DNA of 64,000 nucleotides from the NCBI RefSeq assembly GCF_000830505.1, contig NZ_JXOK01000082.1, positions 54,685-118,684 on the forward strand. Reading direction: 5' to 3'. The translations under genes and the position numbers were made by a program. The notes under the pieces are model-generated. The model saw only the letters and a list, made by a program, of their open reading frames with translations, made no database searches and had not been told where the DNA came from. The stretch's first letter is position 1, and the number at the start of each line of letters is the position of its first letter. Below, one piece after another: positions 45,200-55,459 of the stretch. This DNA comes from Vibrio mytili. Lineage in GTDB: Bacteria > Pseudomonadota > Gammaproteobacteria > Enterobacterales > Vibrionaceae.

Positions 45200-46078
45200 A
45201 TGATTCACCAAGTCATCAGCATTCTGTTCCCAGTGTTCGCTCTAGTTGGCGTTGGCTATCTTGTCGGACGATATATTAAGCCTGACTTTCGGCCGATTAA
45301 TCGCATCAATATGGAGGTGTTTACTCCCGCCCTCGTATTCTCATCGCTGGTGAGTATGCCATTAAATTCAAACCAAGGCCCTCTTCTGTTGGCTGCAATT
45401 GTGGCAGTTGTCGTGCCTGGTTTAGTGATGCTCCCTGTATGTAAAATCACTGGGTTATCTTTTAAATCTTGGGCACCACCACACATGTTCCGAAACAGCG
45501 GCAACCTAGCCATTCCCCTGTTTACTTATACCTTTGGAGATGTTGCTCTTTCTTCTGCAGTCATGCTATTTGTGGTTTCTGGCTGTCTTCACGTTAGTTT
45601 GGGTGTCTCTATATTGAGTAACGGAAACCCTTTCAAACAAATGATTAAGATGCCGATATTTTTGTCTGCTTCGCTTGCAATGGCGCTGAACTTATCTGGC
45701 TTTGGTGCATGGGGTCCGCTGTATGAAGCCACAGCGCTTTTGGGCCAAGCCGCCATTCCGGTCATGTTACTGTCCCTTGGCGCACAGATGTGTCACTTAA
45801 GGTTGGATGGTTTAAAAGTGGGTGTGATATGCAGTGTACAGTCATTAACCACAGGCGCCATTGCGTTTGGATTAATTTATTGGTTTATCCCTCTTCCGAC
45901 GATGCAACTGCAGATGATGGTCTTGTTTACCATGTTACCACCAGCGGTGATGAACTACCTGTTTGCAGAACGTCTGAATATTGAACCAATGAAAGTCGCC
46001 TCCATGGTCCTCTTCGGTAACTTTTTCAGCATATTAACGTTGCCAATTCTCTTAACTTACACCTTGTCGTTGGGATAA
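45200..46078 (+). CDS. AEC-family transporter (auxin efflux carrier type)
   Basis: A 292-aa inner-membrane protein with about ten segments. Conserved features: NRINMEVFTPALVFSSL after the first segments and FRNSGNLAIPLF with the discontinuous helix that lines the pathway. Bacterial AEC carriers move organic acids or amino acids; substrate unknown. ATG 45200 is preferred over 45152, which adds 16 unrelated residues. Confidence 0.82.
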   Translation: MIHQVISILFPVFALVGVGYLVGRYIKPDFRPINRINMEVFTPALVFSSLVSMPLNSNQGPLLLAAIVAVVVPGLVMLPVCKITGLSFKSWAPPHMFRNSGNLAIPLFTYTFGDVALSSAVMLFVVSGCLHVSLGVSILSNGNPFKQMIKMPIFLSASLAMALNLSGFGAWGPLYEATALLGQAAIPVMLLSLGAQMCHLRLDGLKVGVICSVQSLTTGAIAFGLIYWFIPLPTMQLQMMVLFTMLPPAVMNYLFAERLNIEPMKVASMVLFGNFFSILTLPILLTYTLSLG

Positions 46079-46157
46079 ATTGCGCGTACGTACAATCGTT
46101 CCTATGTCGAGCGTCGAACAGGGCAATTACCTGTTCCGTATTCCGTATAAGCATAAA

Positions 46158-46184
46158 AAAACCCTGCTGAATCAGCAGGGTTTC
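46158..46184. terminator. bidirectional rho-independent terminator
   Basis: AAACCCTGCTGA / TCAGCAGGGTTT flanked by A- and T-rich sequence on either side. Lies between AEC (rightward) and pheT (leftward), and can end both. Confidence 0.9.
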
Positions 46185-46215
46185 TTGTCTCTTAAGAAAG
46201 GTAACCACCTAACGT

Positions 46216-48603
46216 TTAGTCACGTAGTGCTGCACCAAACTTCTCAGAAACATGAGCAACAATCGCGTCTACCGCACCAGCGATATCTGCATCTTCAAGC
46301 GTGCGCTCAACGGACTGCAGAGTCAGCGCAATAGCTAAGCTCTTCTTACCTTCTTCAACGCCTTTACCTACGTAAACGTCGAATAGTTTTGCATCTTTTA
46401 GGAACTCACCGCCTTGCTCAAGACAAGCGTTAACGATGTCACCAGATGCGACTGTTTCATCCACAACGACCGCGATATCACGACGGTTTGATGGGAACTT
46501 AGAAAGCTGAACCGCTTCAGGGATCACTTTCGAGTTGATTGCAGACCATTCGATTTCGAATACGATAGTACGACCATTTAGACCGAACTTACGCTCTAGT
46601 TCTGGGTGAACGGTACCGATAACACCAACCTCTTTGCCATCAACGATGATTGTCGCTGATTGACCAGGGTGAAGTGCCGGATGCTTCGCTGCTGCAAAAG
46701 AGTACGCTTTTTCGTTCGCAGATAGCTCTAGAATCGCTTCTAGATCGCCCTTAAGGTCGAAGAAATCAACCGTGTTTGTTTCGATATCCCAATGCTCTTC
46801 ACTACGAGTACCAGCAATTACACCGGCCAGCATAGGCTCTTGGCGCATACCGTTTTCTGCAGATTCACATGGGATAAAACGTAGACCGTATTCAAATAAA
46901 CGAACGCGTGGCTGTTGACGCTTCTGGTTGTGAACAACCGTGTTCAGCAGACCTTGGATAAGACCAAGACGCATTGCTGACATGTCTGCAGAAATTGGGT
47001 TTGGAAGCACTAGAGGCTCAACACCAGGTACAACTAGCTTTTGTTGCTCAGGCTCAACGAAGCTGTAAGTGATGGCTTCGTGGTAACCACGGTCAACAAG
47101 AAGATCACGAACGCGTTTAAGTGGCATATCCGCTTCAACGTGGTTGTGCATCTTAAGTGCTGCTGCTGGGTGTTGGTTAGGAATGTTGTCGTAACCGTAG
47201 ATACGGCCAACTTCTTCAATCAGATCTTGCTCGATAGCGATATCGAAACGCCATGTTGGCGCTACTGCCATCCAACCTTCTTCTGAAGCTTCAACAGTTA
47301 AACCTAGGCGCTCTAGAATTTCTACTACGTCAGCATCAGCGATGTGATGACCTAGTAGGTTGTCTAGTTTAGTACGACGTAGAGCAACTTTGTTTGGCTT
47401 AGGTAGGTCTGCTTCAGACTCAACAGCAACAACAGGTGCTACTTCACCGCCACAAATTTCAACAAGAAGCTGAGTTGCACGTTCCATTGCGCTTACTTGC
47501 AGTGCGTAATCCACACCACGCTCAAAACGCATAGAAGAATCGGTGTGTAGACCGTAGTTACGAGCGCGACCACGGATGTGGTCAGGTGCAAAGAATGCAC
47601 ACTCAAGTAGAACGTCTTTTGTTTCTGAAGTTACACCAGACTCTTCACCACCAAAGATACCTGCAATTGCTAGGGCTTTGTTGTGGTCAGCAACCACTAG
47701 AGTATCAGCATTTAGCTCTGCTTCGCTGCCGTCTAGAAGGGTTAGCTTCTCGCCTTGCTCAGCCATACGAACCACGATGCCACCGTCAATCTTCGCAAGA
47801 TCAAACGCGTGCATTGGTTGGCCTTGCTCTAGCAGCACGTAGTTAGTGATGTCCACTACCGGATCGATAGAGCGAATACCACAACGACGCAGCTTTTCTT
47901 GCATCCACAGTGGTGTTTCTGCTTGAACATTTACGTTTTTAACCACTCGACCTAGGTAACGTGGACACGCAGCAGGCGCGCTAACTTCAATAGAGATTTT
48001 GTCGTCGATGGAAGGGGCAACGGATTCTACTGCTGGCTCAGTCACATCAGCGCGGTTAAGTACGCCCACTTCACGAGCCATACCACGGATGCTGAAACAG
48101 TCAGCGCGGTTTGCTGTTAGGTCAACGTCTACCGTGACGTCGTTTAGACCTAGGAATTCACGGAAATCAGTACCGATTACTGCGTCTTCTGCTAGTTCCA
48201 TGATGCCGTCTGACTCAACGTCGATGCCTAGTTCAGTGAATGAACAAAGCATGCCGTGAGATGGCTGACCACGTAGTTTCGCTTTTTTGATTTTGAAATC
48301 GCCTGGAAGAACAGCACCAACGGTTGCTACTGCTACTTTCAGACCTTGGCGACAGTTAGGTGCGCCACACACGATGTCTAGAAGCTCTTCTTCGCCAACA
48401 TCGATTTTAGTCACGCGTAGTTTGTCTGCGTCAGGGTGTTGACCACATTCAACAACGTGACCCACTTTAACGCCAGTGAAAGAACCCGCGACAGGAAGAA
48501 CGTCGTCTACCTCTAGGCCGGCCATTGTAATTTGATGAGTGAGTTCGTCAGTAGTAACCGCTGGGTTTACCCACTCACGAAGCCATGATTCGCTGAATTT
48601 CAT
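46216..48603 (-). CDS. pheT: phenylalanine-tRNA ligase beta subunit PheT
   Basis: A 795-aa subunit. N-terminal tRNA-binding OB domain (about 40-150), B3/B4 editing domain in the middle (residues 215-380), B5 domain, inactive catalytic-like core, and C-terminal FDX-ACB anticodon-binding domain (about 700-795; SKFPSNRRDIAVVVDE). Length equals E. coli PheT. 18 bases follow pheS. Confidence 0.96.
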   Translation of the reverse strand: MKFSESWLREWVNPAVTTDELTHQITMAGLEVDDVLPVAGSFTGVKVGHVVECGQHPDADKLRVTKIDVGEEELLDIVCGAPNCRQGLKVAVATVGAVLPGDFKIKKAKLRGQPSHGMLCSFTELGIDVESDGIMELAEDAVIGTDFREFLGLNDVTVDVDLTANRADCFSIRGMAREVGVLNRADVTEPAVESVAPSIDDKISIEVSAPAACPRYLGRVVKNVNVQAETPLWMQEKLRRCGIRSIDPVVDITNYVLLEQGQPMHAFDLAKIDGGIVVRMAEQGEKLTLLDGSEAELNADTLVVADHNKALAIAGIFGGEESGVTSETKDVLLECAFFAPDHIRGRARNYGLHTDSSMRFERGVDYALQVSAMERATQLLVEICGGEVAPVVAVESEADLPKPNKVALRRTKLDNLLGHHIADADVVEILERLGLTVEASEEGWMAVAPTWRFDIAIEQDLIEEVGRIYGYDNIPNQHPAAALKMHNHVEADMPLKRVRDLLVDRGYHEAITYSFVEPEQQKLVVPGVEPLVLPNPISADMSAMRLGLIQGLLNTVVHNQKRQQPRVRLFEYGLRFIPCESAENGMRQEPMLAGVIAGTRSEEHWDIETNTVDFFDLKGDLEAILELSANEKAYSFAAAKHPALHPGQSATIIVDGKEVGVIGTVHPELERKFGLNGRTIVFEIEWSAINSKVIPEAVQLSKFPSNRRDIAVVVDETVASGDIVNACLEQGGEFLKDAKLFDVYVGKGVEEGKKSLAIALTLQSVERTLEDADIAGAVDAIVAHVSEKFGAALRD

Positions 48604-48621
48604 GTTGATGAACCCTCTGGA

Positions 48622-49604
48622 TTACTTGAACTGTTTTAGGAAACGAAGATCGTTCTCGAAGAACGCACGTAGATCGTTCACGCCGTAACGAAGCATCGTT
48701 AGACGCTCAACACCCATACCGAATGCGAAACCAGAGTATTTTTCAGGATCGATGCCTACGCTACGTAGTACGTTCGGGTGAACCATACCGCAGCCTAGAA
48801 CTTCTAACCATTTACCGTTTTTGCCTTTCACGTCTACTTCAGCTGAAGGCTCAGTGAATGGGAAGTAAGATGGACGGAAACGCACTTCCACTTCCTCTTC
48901 GAAGAAGTTACATAAGAAATCGTGCAGAATACCTTTCAATTGGGCAAAGTTTACGTTCTCATCAACCAGCATACCTTCCACTTGGTGGAACATTGGCGTG
49001 TGTGTTTGGTCGTAGTCGTTACGGTATACGCGGCCCGGTGCGATGAAACGGAATGGTGGTTTGCCATTTTCCATCGTACGGATCTGTACGCCAGACGTAT
49101 GAGTACGAAGCATCAAGTCTGGATTAAAGAAGAAGGTATCATGATCAGTACGCGCTGGGTGATCAGCGGCAATGTTTAGCGCATCAAAGTTGTGGAATGC
49201 ATCTTCGATTTCAGGACCCGCTTCAGTGTTAAAGCCGAGCTCACCAAAGAACTTTTCAATACGCTCTACCGTGCGAGTGACTGGGTGTAAACCACCGTTT
49301 TCAATACGACGACCTGGTAGTGTTACGTCGATAGTTTCAGCCGCTAGTTTCGCTTCTAGCTCAGCACGTTGTAGTGCATCTTTACGAGCTGCGATCGCTT
49401 GCTGAACAGCGCCTTTCGCTTTGTTGATCTCTTGACCAGCTTCACGGCGTTCTTCTGGTGGTAGTTTGCCTAGCTTTGAAGTTGAGCAGTGAGCTCACCT
49501 TTTTTACCCAGATACTGAACACGCACTTCATCAAGTGCGACTAGCGATTCGGCAGCTTCAATTGCAGTGCTCGCGCTAGCAATGATCTCTTCTAGATGTT
49601 GCAT
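48622..49604 (-). CDS. pheS: phenylalanine-tRNA ligase alpha subunit PheS, one-base deletion in the sequence
   Basis: Charges tRNA-Phe with PheT. The C-terminal part (RTMENGKPPFRFIAPGRV, class II motifs 2 and 3) is open from 49116 and well beyond; the N-terminus begins at ATG 49604 (GAGGAAAC upstream) and matches PheS (EEIIASASTAI, VRVQYLGKKG) up to a frame break near 49468-49475. Adding one base there gives exactly 327 residues, as in E. coli. Because the enzyme is essential, this is most likely a sequence error. I see no pheM-like leader peptide upstream. Confidence 0.9.
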
Positions 49605-49667
49605 CGTTTCCTCATCTACCTGCTGGTAGTATCCATAAGGGAGTGATTGGTTTTTTGATAGCTGTAC

Positions 49668-49696
49668 ATAGTAGCCAAACCGGACACCAATGCCAA
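49668..49696 (-). promoter_or_regulatory. pheS promoter
   Basis: On the minus strand TTGGCA (-35, 49691-49696) and TACTAT (-10, 49668-49673) are 17 bases apart, about 65 bases from the pheS start. This is a good sigma-70 match. Confidence 0.7.
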
Positions 49697-49797
49697 ATTG
49701 AATTACGAAAAGAAGAGGTTATTGAATAAAAAGAGCACAAAAACGTCAAAAATGTCATCTTTCGTTAAATTGCGCCCTTTTGTATTCGGGATTTGTT

Positions 49798-50973
49798 TTA
49801 GAAATAGTACTGAATGGAAAACTCGATAAAGTCATCATCTCGAGCGAAATAGAGCAAATCCGTCGGCGTTTCATTTTTGAACAACCAAGCATCGATTTGC
49901 CATTTAAGGTGATTAGATAGTCGGCTTGATGCTTCCAATTTGGCGTTGTATACGTCAGCGTTATCGAGATCCTGAGTGATTCCTGTTAGTACTTCCGTTC
50001 CATCCTCGTCATTGAACGCCAGACGAACTCCAGCAAATACGTCATTTTGACCAATAGTTTGTGCGTTATTTCCACGACTGTCATAGAGGTACTCACCAAT
50101 CAACCCTACATCCCATACGGTGTCAAATGCACCGACGACCGTATACTCAAAACCGGTGACAAGCCCAACATGGTGATCGGTACTATCTCGATACACACTT
50201 TCAAGCTTCCATAACCAGTCCCCAACAATACCTTGTACATCGAGACCTACGTGACTCATCAGAGCGTAATAGGGCTTAAGCTCACCATCTTTAAAACGAA
50301 AGTAAGGATCTCGGTTTGTCCCATACAAATAACTCAGCCCGACGTCCCAGTCACCAAGCATTTTTGAGTAGCGAAGCGCCACATCCAGCTGCTTTTCTTC
50401 TCGGTTTGATTCGTACATAGCATCGTCTGACACTACCGGTTCGGTGCGTAACCTTCCGTCACTGCCCGCAAACGTGCGCTCCCTAAAATAAGGCAGTAAC
50501 ATGGCGTGGACGGTTCCCCACTCTTTGAACGCAGTAAAATGGACCATTGGCTGACCGAGTTTGTCTTCGCCATCCACCGCTTCAATCGCATCCGTCTGGT
50601 TTACGACATCAACTAAATGTGCTGACTCTGTCACTCCCCAAAATACTTTGCTGATGCCAACTCGAAACTCATAATCCTCCCAATAGGTAAGATACAGAGC
50701 CTCCCTTATGTCGCCATGGCTTCGCTCATCATCGAGACTATCCAAACGGTAAAAAGGCGTGAAGGTAAAACTCGCATCACCATTTTGTATTTCCCAGTAC
50801 CATTCTGGCTGCAACACCAGTGATGTCTGCGCTTTTCCCTGGCCTTGCAAACCTTGCTCAAAAAACTGACGATGCTCTACGTTCACTTGACCTGCTAGCT
50901 CAGCGGCCATTAGAGGCACCGGGCAGAGGGTGACTGCTGTAATCAGCAACCACCCAATGTTTGATCTCTTCAT
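49798..50973 (-). CDS. outer-membrane beta-barrel protein of the export cluster
   Basis: A 391-aa protein with a signal peptide (about 1-23, ending MAAE) and a C-terminus ending in YYF, typical of beta-barrels. The body alternates short amphipathic strands with acidic loops. Lies 10 bases after the LolA-like gene in the same operon. I infer an outer-membrane partner of the RND protein; family not certain. Confidence 0.75.
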   Translation of the reverse strand: MKRSNIGWLLITAVTLCPVPLMAAELAGQVNVEHRQFFEQGLQGQGKAQTSLVLQPEWYWEIQNGDASFTFTPFYRLDSLDDERSHGDIREALYLTYWEDYEFRVGISKVFWGVTESAHLVDVVNQTDAIEAVDGEDKLGQPMVHFTAFKEWGTVHAMLLPYFRERTFAGSDGRLRTEPVVSDDAMYESNREEKQLDVALRYSKMLGDWDVGLSYLYGTNRDPYFRFKDGELKPYYALMSHVGLDVQGIVGDWLWKLESVYRDSTDHHVGLVTGFEYTVVGAFDTVWDVGLIGEYLYDSRGNNAQTIGQNDVFAGVRLAFNDEDGTEVLTGITQDLDNADVYNAKLEASSRLSNHLKWQIDAWLFKNETPTDLLYFARDDDFIEFSIQYYF

Positions 50974-50983
50974 GTCTCCCCCA

Positions 50984-51775
50984 CTACCTCACTCGCTTTA
51001 ACACGTTTTTATGAAAATCATTATCAGTTAGCCCGGTCTTAAACGTCATTTCGGTTGTCGTTAGCTCGGTACTTTTTCCTGTTTGATGATTGATCATCGC
51101 CATGGTGTGAGCGCGCCAATATTGGTCGAGATAGTGTTGGTAATCCGAATACGTCAAGGTCTTCAGCAACGTGCCCTTTCGGTCATAATACTCCACCTTT
51201 AGAGGACGATAATAAGCCTTGTCTACCCATACAATTTGCTTTGTATAACCCGAGTTCTTATCCGTAGGAATTTGCTCTACAACAAACGCATCTTGACCGT
51301 TTATCGAGTCATCTTTGAGGTAATTAAAGTGATACTTTTCAATCTCAAATGAACTGAGATCCTCATACGCAAACTCACTGCCCATAAACGGCCCTGATTT
51401 GTTGCGTGAAGAGATGCGCTTCACTCGTTTCAGTGCAGGAAGATAAAGCCATTGATCATCGGCTCCGACCGTATGCGAGTGATTTAAGAAAGCCGTTCCT
51501 TTAACGTCTCTTGGCTCATCAAATATGGTCAACCCTTTATCACCGTCATCGGCGACCTCAAGTGAATTCAATCGAATTAATCGTGTGCTGCTTTCGCCCT
51601 GAGCGTTTCGTAAAATCATCTCCATTGTTGCTACCGAATCTCCCCAGCCTTCATCTCGGGCTTTGCGCTCTTTTGCGATTTCTAAACCTTTGGTTTCATC
51701 CGCTAACGAGACATGGCTGGCACATAATGAAACCATGATCGTCGATACCGTTACGACATGTTTTAATAAACTCAT
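50984..51775 (-). CDS. outer-membrane lipoprotein-sorting-like (LolA-fold) protein
   Basis: A 263-aa protein with a signal peptide (about 1-25, SLA). The body resembles the family of periplasmic LolA-like proteins with a beta-sandwich that bind lipids (WLYLPALKRVKRISSRNKSG, MGSEFAYEDL). Usually encoded beside MmpL-type RND proteins and outer-membrane barrels, as here. Suggests a lipid or hydrophobic-compound export path. Confidence 0.8.
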   Translation of the reverse strand: MSLLKHVVTVSTIMVSLCASHVSLADETKGLEIAKERKARDEGWGDSVATMEMILRNAQGESSTRLIRLNSLEVADDGDKGLTIFDEPRDVKGTAFLNHSHTVGADDQWLYLPALKRVKRISSRNKSGPFMGSEFAYEDLSSFEIEKYHFNYLKDDSINGQDAFVVEQIPTDKNSGYTKQIVWVDKAYYRPLKVEYYDRKGTLLKTLTYSDYQHYLDQYWRAHTMAMINHQTGKSTELTTTEMTFKTGLTDNDFHKNVLKRVR

Positions 51776-51814
51776 TGTTCACTCCTTTGCTTAGTGGTAA
51801 TTGACTTTGATCCG

Positions 51815-54196
51815 CTATAACTGAGTCGCGGTGATATTTTGAGCGTCGTTTGATTTCAATTTGTGATGATTCGCCACATCGCCATAAGAGGCTTTGTCAA
51901 ACAACATCAACAAGGTTGGCAAGAACACAAAGTCCACGACCAGTGCGATGAATATAACGATAGCGCTGAGTTGCCCCATATCCGCGTTAAGACGAAAACT
52001 GGACATCGCAAGCACAGAAAAACCAGCGACAAGTACCACTGTGGTTATCCACAACGCTCGCCCAACAGTGTGAAATGCATAACGAACCGCCTGTTCTGCA
52101 TTTTGGCCTGCCTTACGCGCCCTTTGGTATTTGGACAGAAAGTGAACCGCATCATCTACTACAATGCCAAGTGTGAGAGTAACAACCACCGACAGTCCCA
52201 AATTGATTTCACCGGAGAATAAAGCCCATATACCAAACCCTATGATCGCGGGAGCAACATTAGGTACAAGGCTGACAACACCAAGTTTCAGTGAGCGAAG
52301 CGCAAAAATTAGCAGTGCAGAAATCAACACCAGTGTAATTGGCAAAGTCGACAACATACTGGCCATGTTCGTTTCGCCAATATGCGCAAACATCAATGAA
52401 GGGCTAGACGCTACAACCTCATACTGCGGCGCGTTTGTCTCAAACCATTGATAGATTCGATTTTCCAAGTCGACAAGTTCGACACTACCTAAGTTTTCTA
52501 CGGTAAGAACCATTTTGAGCGACGACTTGTCGACATTGATTTGATTGTTGAGATCCAACCCGTATGGCAATGACATTTCATACAGGAGTAAATACTGTGC
52601 GGCGAGCTCCCGATCTTGTGGCAGCGAATAAAACGAGTGATCGTCTCCATGCATGTTTTTATTCAGACGTTTATAAACATCACTGAGTGTCGCCACGTGA
52701 TCCGCTTCTGGCTGCTCTCTTAACCAATCTGAAAAGTCTCCTACGGTATTGAGAAATTCTGGCGCTGCGATTCCTTGTGACTCATTGGTTTTAATCGCAA
52801 TACTGATATTTGTCATGCCACTGATTCGCTCTTCCATAAAATCAGCCGCTCGGCGAAATTCGTTACTGTTATCAAAGTACTCCACCGATTCATCATTCAC
52901 GCTATTTAATGGAATCAAACTCGCGCTCACAGCAATGACGAGCACAGATAACGGCAACAACGTGCGTCTCTTTGACACCACAAAGTCACCTAAATGGTCC
53001 ATAACGTGTTTACGTTTGTCTGCTTGGTGAGGTTTTACCTTAATTGGCAATAGGTTAAGTAATGCAGGAAGCAAAGTAATCGAAAGTAAGAACGCAATAA
53101 TTACACCTAGCGCAGACAAATTGCCAAAGTCTCTTAGGATTGGAGAATCCGACATATTCATCATCAAAAATCCAATCGCGGTGGTCACAGAAGTAATCAA
53201 GATAGGCATGAAGTTAAGCGTGATGCTGCGTTGAATAGAACTGGCTTTACTCATACCGTTTTGCATCGATTGACGCATCGAGGCAATAACGTGCACACAG
53301 TCAGCGACTGCGAGTGTCATGATCAACGTAGGGACATTTACCGTTGCTGTGCTCAAGAACATGCCCGCCCAACCGGATAACCCCATTGTGACCATCACAG
53401 AGCCAACAATCACAATGAGTGTTGCGATAACGCTCAGAAATGAACGCAACATCAAGGTCAGAAACACCAAGATAACCAACAACATCGTTGGTACTAATAC
53501 CGAGCTGTCATCTTGAGCGGCGGTCATAAAGGCATGATTCATTGCGATGATACCCGCTTTGTGAAACACCATATTGGGATACGCTTGCTGGTAACGTGCG
53601 ACCATTTTGTCGATATAGGCCACCACCTCTTGCACTTCTGCAGTTTTATCAACTTCTGGAAGATTCACCGTGATATTCACCACTGCCACATCGCCATTTT
53701 CTGAAACGAGTCCGTTTTTCAATAACGGTTCACTGAGTGCGACTTGCTTGATTTTGTCTATTCTTTCCGGAGTCAGTGGGTAGTCTTGATAGAGTAAATC
53801 TTCTACAAGGAGATCATGATCCGATGCTTCTGTATGTTGATAGTTAGCCATAGAATCAACACGGGTCGAATACGGAACCTGCCATGCTTCATCCGTAATT
53901 TCTTGAATCAGAGTTAAAGTCGTTGGCGTAAAAACGGTGCCACTCTCAGGTGCAATCACTAATGCTAGGCTATCTGACTTTGCAAACGTTGTTTGGATTT
54001 CATCAAATGCTAGCAGTTGGGGGTTACTTTCATCGAAGAAGATATCGTAATCTCCGCGAAAATAGAGATTCTTCCCTCCAATGGTTGCAATGGTAATCAG
54101 TATAATCGTGGCCATAACGACCCAAACACTGTACTTGATTGGAACCTTACCCCATCCGGCTTCTTCACTCTTGTGGACGTTATGATCAGGCATCAC
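51815..54196 (-). CDS. RND/MmpL-type exporter permease
   Basis: A 793-aa inner-membrane protein with two repeats of one plus five segments and two large periplasmic loops. Family motifs: TTAIGFLMMNMSDSP in the first half and VVTLTLGIVVDDAVHFLSKY in the second, with the paired Asp needed for proton coupling. It is the first gene of the leftward operon with the LolA-like and barrel genes; a candidate TetR operator sits at its start. Substrate unknown (lipids or hydrophobic compounds are likely). Confidence 0.88.
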   Translation of the reverse strand: MMPDHNVHKSEEAGWGKVPIKYSVWVVMATIILITIATIGGKNLYFRGDYDIFFDESNPQLLAFDEIQTTFAKSDSLALVIAPESGTVFTPTTLTLIQEITDEAWQVPYSTRVDSMANYQHTEASDHDLLVEDLLYQDYPLTPERIDKIKQVALSEPLLKNGLVSENGDVAVVNITVNLPEVDKTAEVQEVVAYIDKMVARYQQAYPNMVFHKAGIIAMNHAFMTAAQDDSSVLVPTMLLVILVFLTLMLRSFLSVIATLIVIVGSVMVTMGLSGWAGMFLSTATVNVPTLIMTLAVADCVHVIASMRQSMQNGMSKASSIQRSITLNFMPILITSVTTAIGFLMMNMSDSPILRDFGNLSALGVIIAFLLSITLLPALLNLLPIKVKPHQADKRKHVMDHLGDFVVSKRRTLLPLSVLVIAVSASLIPLNSVNDESVEYFDNSNEFRRAADFMEERISGMTNISIAIKTNESQGIAAPEFLNTVGDFSDWLREQPEADHVATLSDVYKRLNKNMHGDDHSFYSLPQDRELAAQYLLLYEMSLPYGLDLNNQINVDKSSLKMVLTVENLGSVELVDLENRIYQWFETNAPQYEVVASSPSLMFAHIGETNMASMLSTLPITLVLISALLIFALRSLKLGVVSLVPNVAPAIIGFGIWALFSGEINLGLSVVVTLTLGIVVDDAVHFLSKYQRARKAGQNAEQAVRYAFHTVGRALWITTVVLVAGFSVLAMSSFRLNADMGQLSAIVIFIALVVDFVFLPTLLMLFDKASYGDVANHHKLKSNDAQNITATQL

Positions 54197-54207
54197 ACTC
54201 TCCTTTG

Positions 54208-54220
54208 TGACGTTTCGTCA
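54208..54220. promoter_or_regulatory. candidate TetR operator 1 (RND promoter)
   Basis: TGACGTTTCGTCA, arms TGACG/CGTCA, 12 bases upstream of the RND start codon. Related to three other copies in and around the TetR gene. Confidence 0.6.
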
Positions 54221-54334
54221 AATTTAATAACTAAAAAAACAGCAATTGCTGCATGACATCGTTTTGTGTTGAGGATTTTAGCCCTCAGTACTCAATAAGC
54301 CTCGATATAGCCTCAAGACTGAATGATAGTTTTT

Positions 54335-54347
54335 GACGATTCGTCAC
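54335..54347. promoter_or_regulatory. candidate TetR operator 2
   Basis: TGACGATTCGTCA, a perfect 13-bp palindrome between the TetR stop and the RND start. Confidence 0.65.
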
Positions 54348-54393
54348 TTAGTTGTATTAAAAAGCCAATCTAACCTCAGACTGGCTTATCCAC

Positions 54394-55182
54394 TTAGCGA
54401 TTCACTGATTCTAAATAAGCAAGCTCGTCACCGAACAACTCCTGCTCGACACGACGCCAAGTTTTCCGGTAATCCCATTCGGTTGATAATGGAGTCCAGC
54501 CCAAGCCATCGAGCAACATGTTCGCGTTATGCAATACCGAGAATGGGTCTTGAATGCGTTGAATGCACCGGCTATTTGATGCATTTTGCGCGAGCGCATT
54601 GGAACCAAAAGCAATAGACCAATTGGCGAAAACGATAGCATCAGCACCAATTGCGGGCGAAAACTTAAGGTCTCCACACTCTACAGCACTGTTGACCAAC
54701 GAATCAGCGCCGTCTATCACCTGCTCTTCCAAGTTATTCAACTCATTCACGCGCTTAGGTGATGCTTTCTCCAGCACCCAAGGGGTCTTAGCGACAATAG
54801 CACAGGTAGAAAGCACCGGCTCCATACGAGCATAGATGCGATAACCAACGTGCATAGCGATAATTTTCTCCCGGGTATTACCCTCAAAGTTAATAGCCCG
54901 CTGAAAAAACAATGCCTCACTTTTTAACGAATGAATACAAAGCGCTAAGATGACATCTTCTTTGCTACAAAAGTGATTGTAGATCGTCCCCTTCGAATAA
55001 GGGCTAGCCGCTGTCAGCTTATCCATCGTTAAGTTAGCAAAACCTTGCTCTTGAACCAGAGACTTTGCCAACTGAATCAGCTCTACCTCTCGATCCGCAA
55101 TCGCCTGTTGCTTTTTCGTTAATCCGGAAGAAGTACACAACCCATCTTGCTTACTATCCTTCTCACTGAGAAAGTTAAACAT
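54394..55182 (-). CDS. TetR-family transcriptional regulator
   Basis: A 262-aa repressor: the N-terminal HTH lies in TMDKLTAASPYSKGTIYNHF (recognition helix), preceded by a 40-residue charged N-terminal extension, with a ligand-binding all-helical C-terminal domain. I chose ATG 55182 with AAAGGAT upstream, not 55227. It is upstream of the RND operon and probably represses it and itself through the operators at 54208, 54335, 55260 and 55277. Ligand unknown. Confidence 0.88.
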   Translation of the reverse strand: MFNFLSEKDSKQDGLCTSSGLTKKQQAIADREVELIQLAKSLVQEQGFANLTMDKLTAASPYSKGTIYNHFCSKEDVILALCIHSLKSEALFFQRAINFEGNTREKIIAMHVGYRIYARMEPVLSTCAIVAKTPWVLEKASPKRVNELNNLEEQVIDGADSLVNSAVECGDLKFSPAIGADAIVFANWSIAFGSNALAQNASNSRCIQRIQDPFSVLHNANMLLDGLGWTPLSTEWDYRKTWRRVEQELFGDELAYLESVNR

Positions 55183-55259
55183 AATCCTTTGATCCGTATA
55201 CCAACACATTCTTGGTAATTGTAACACGATTATGCAATGCAGGAACGCCAGATGAAAAA

Positions 55260-55289
55260 TGACGAACCGTCATAAATGACACATCGTCA
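55260..55289. promoter_or_regulatory. candidate TetR operators 3 and 4, tandem
   Basis: TGACGAACCGTCA (55260) and TGACACATCGTCA (55277) start 17 bases apart, upstream of the TetR gene. Arms TGAC(G)/CGTCA match operators 1 and 2. Two sites on nearly the same helix face suit dimer-of-dimers binding. Confidence 0.65.
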
Positions 55290-55459
55290 TAATAATACAT
55301 AAATTACGTATTACAAGTATGAATCTGATCTAATACTTATCTAGGGTCTGTTGAGAAATGGGAACAAGTGTGAAGAGGTAAAGCGCCAGAACCCAACCAA
55401 TGACGCTCCGGTAAACAGATTCCGAAAAATATTGGCTGAGTCCGAGGGACAGATTTGTC

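Noticed and set aside
49605..49797. pheM-like Phe-rich leader peptide upstream of pheS
   Set aside because: A frame rich in Phe exists upstream of the promoter but is not followed by a leader hairpin and terminator; not convincing.
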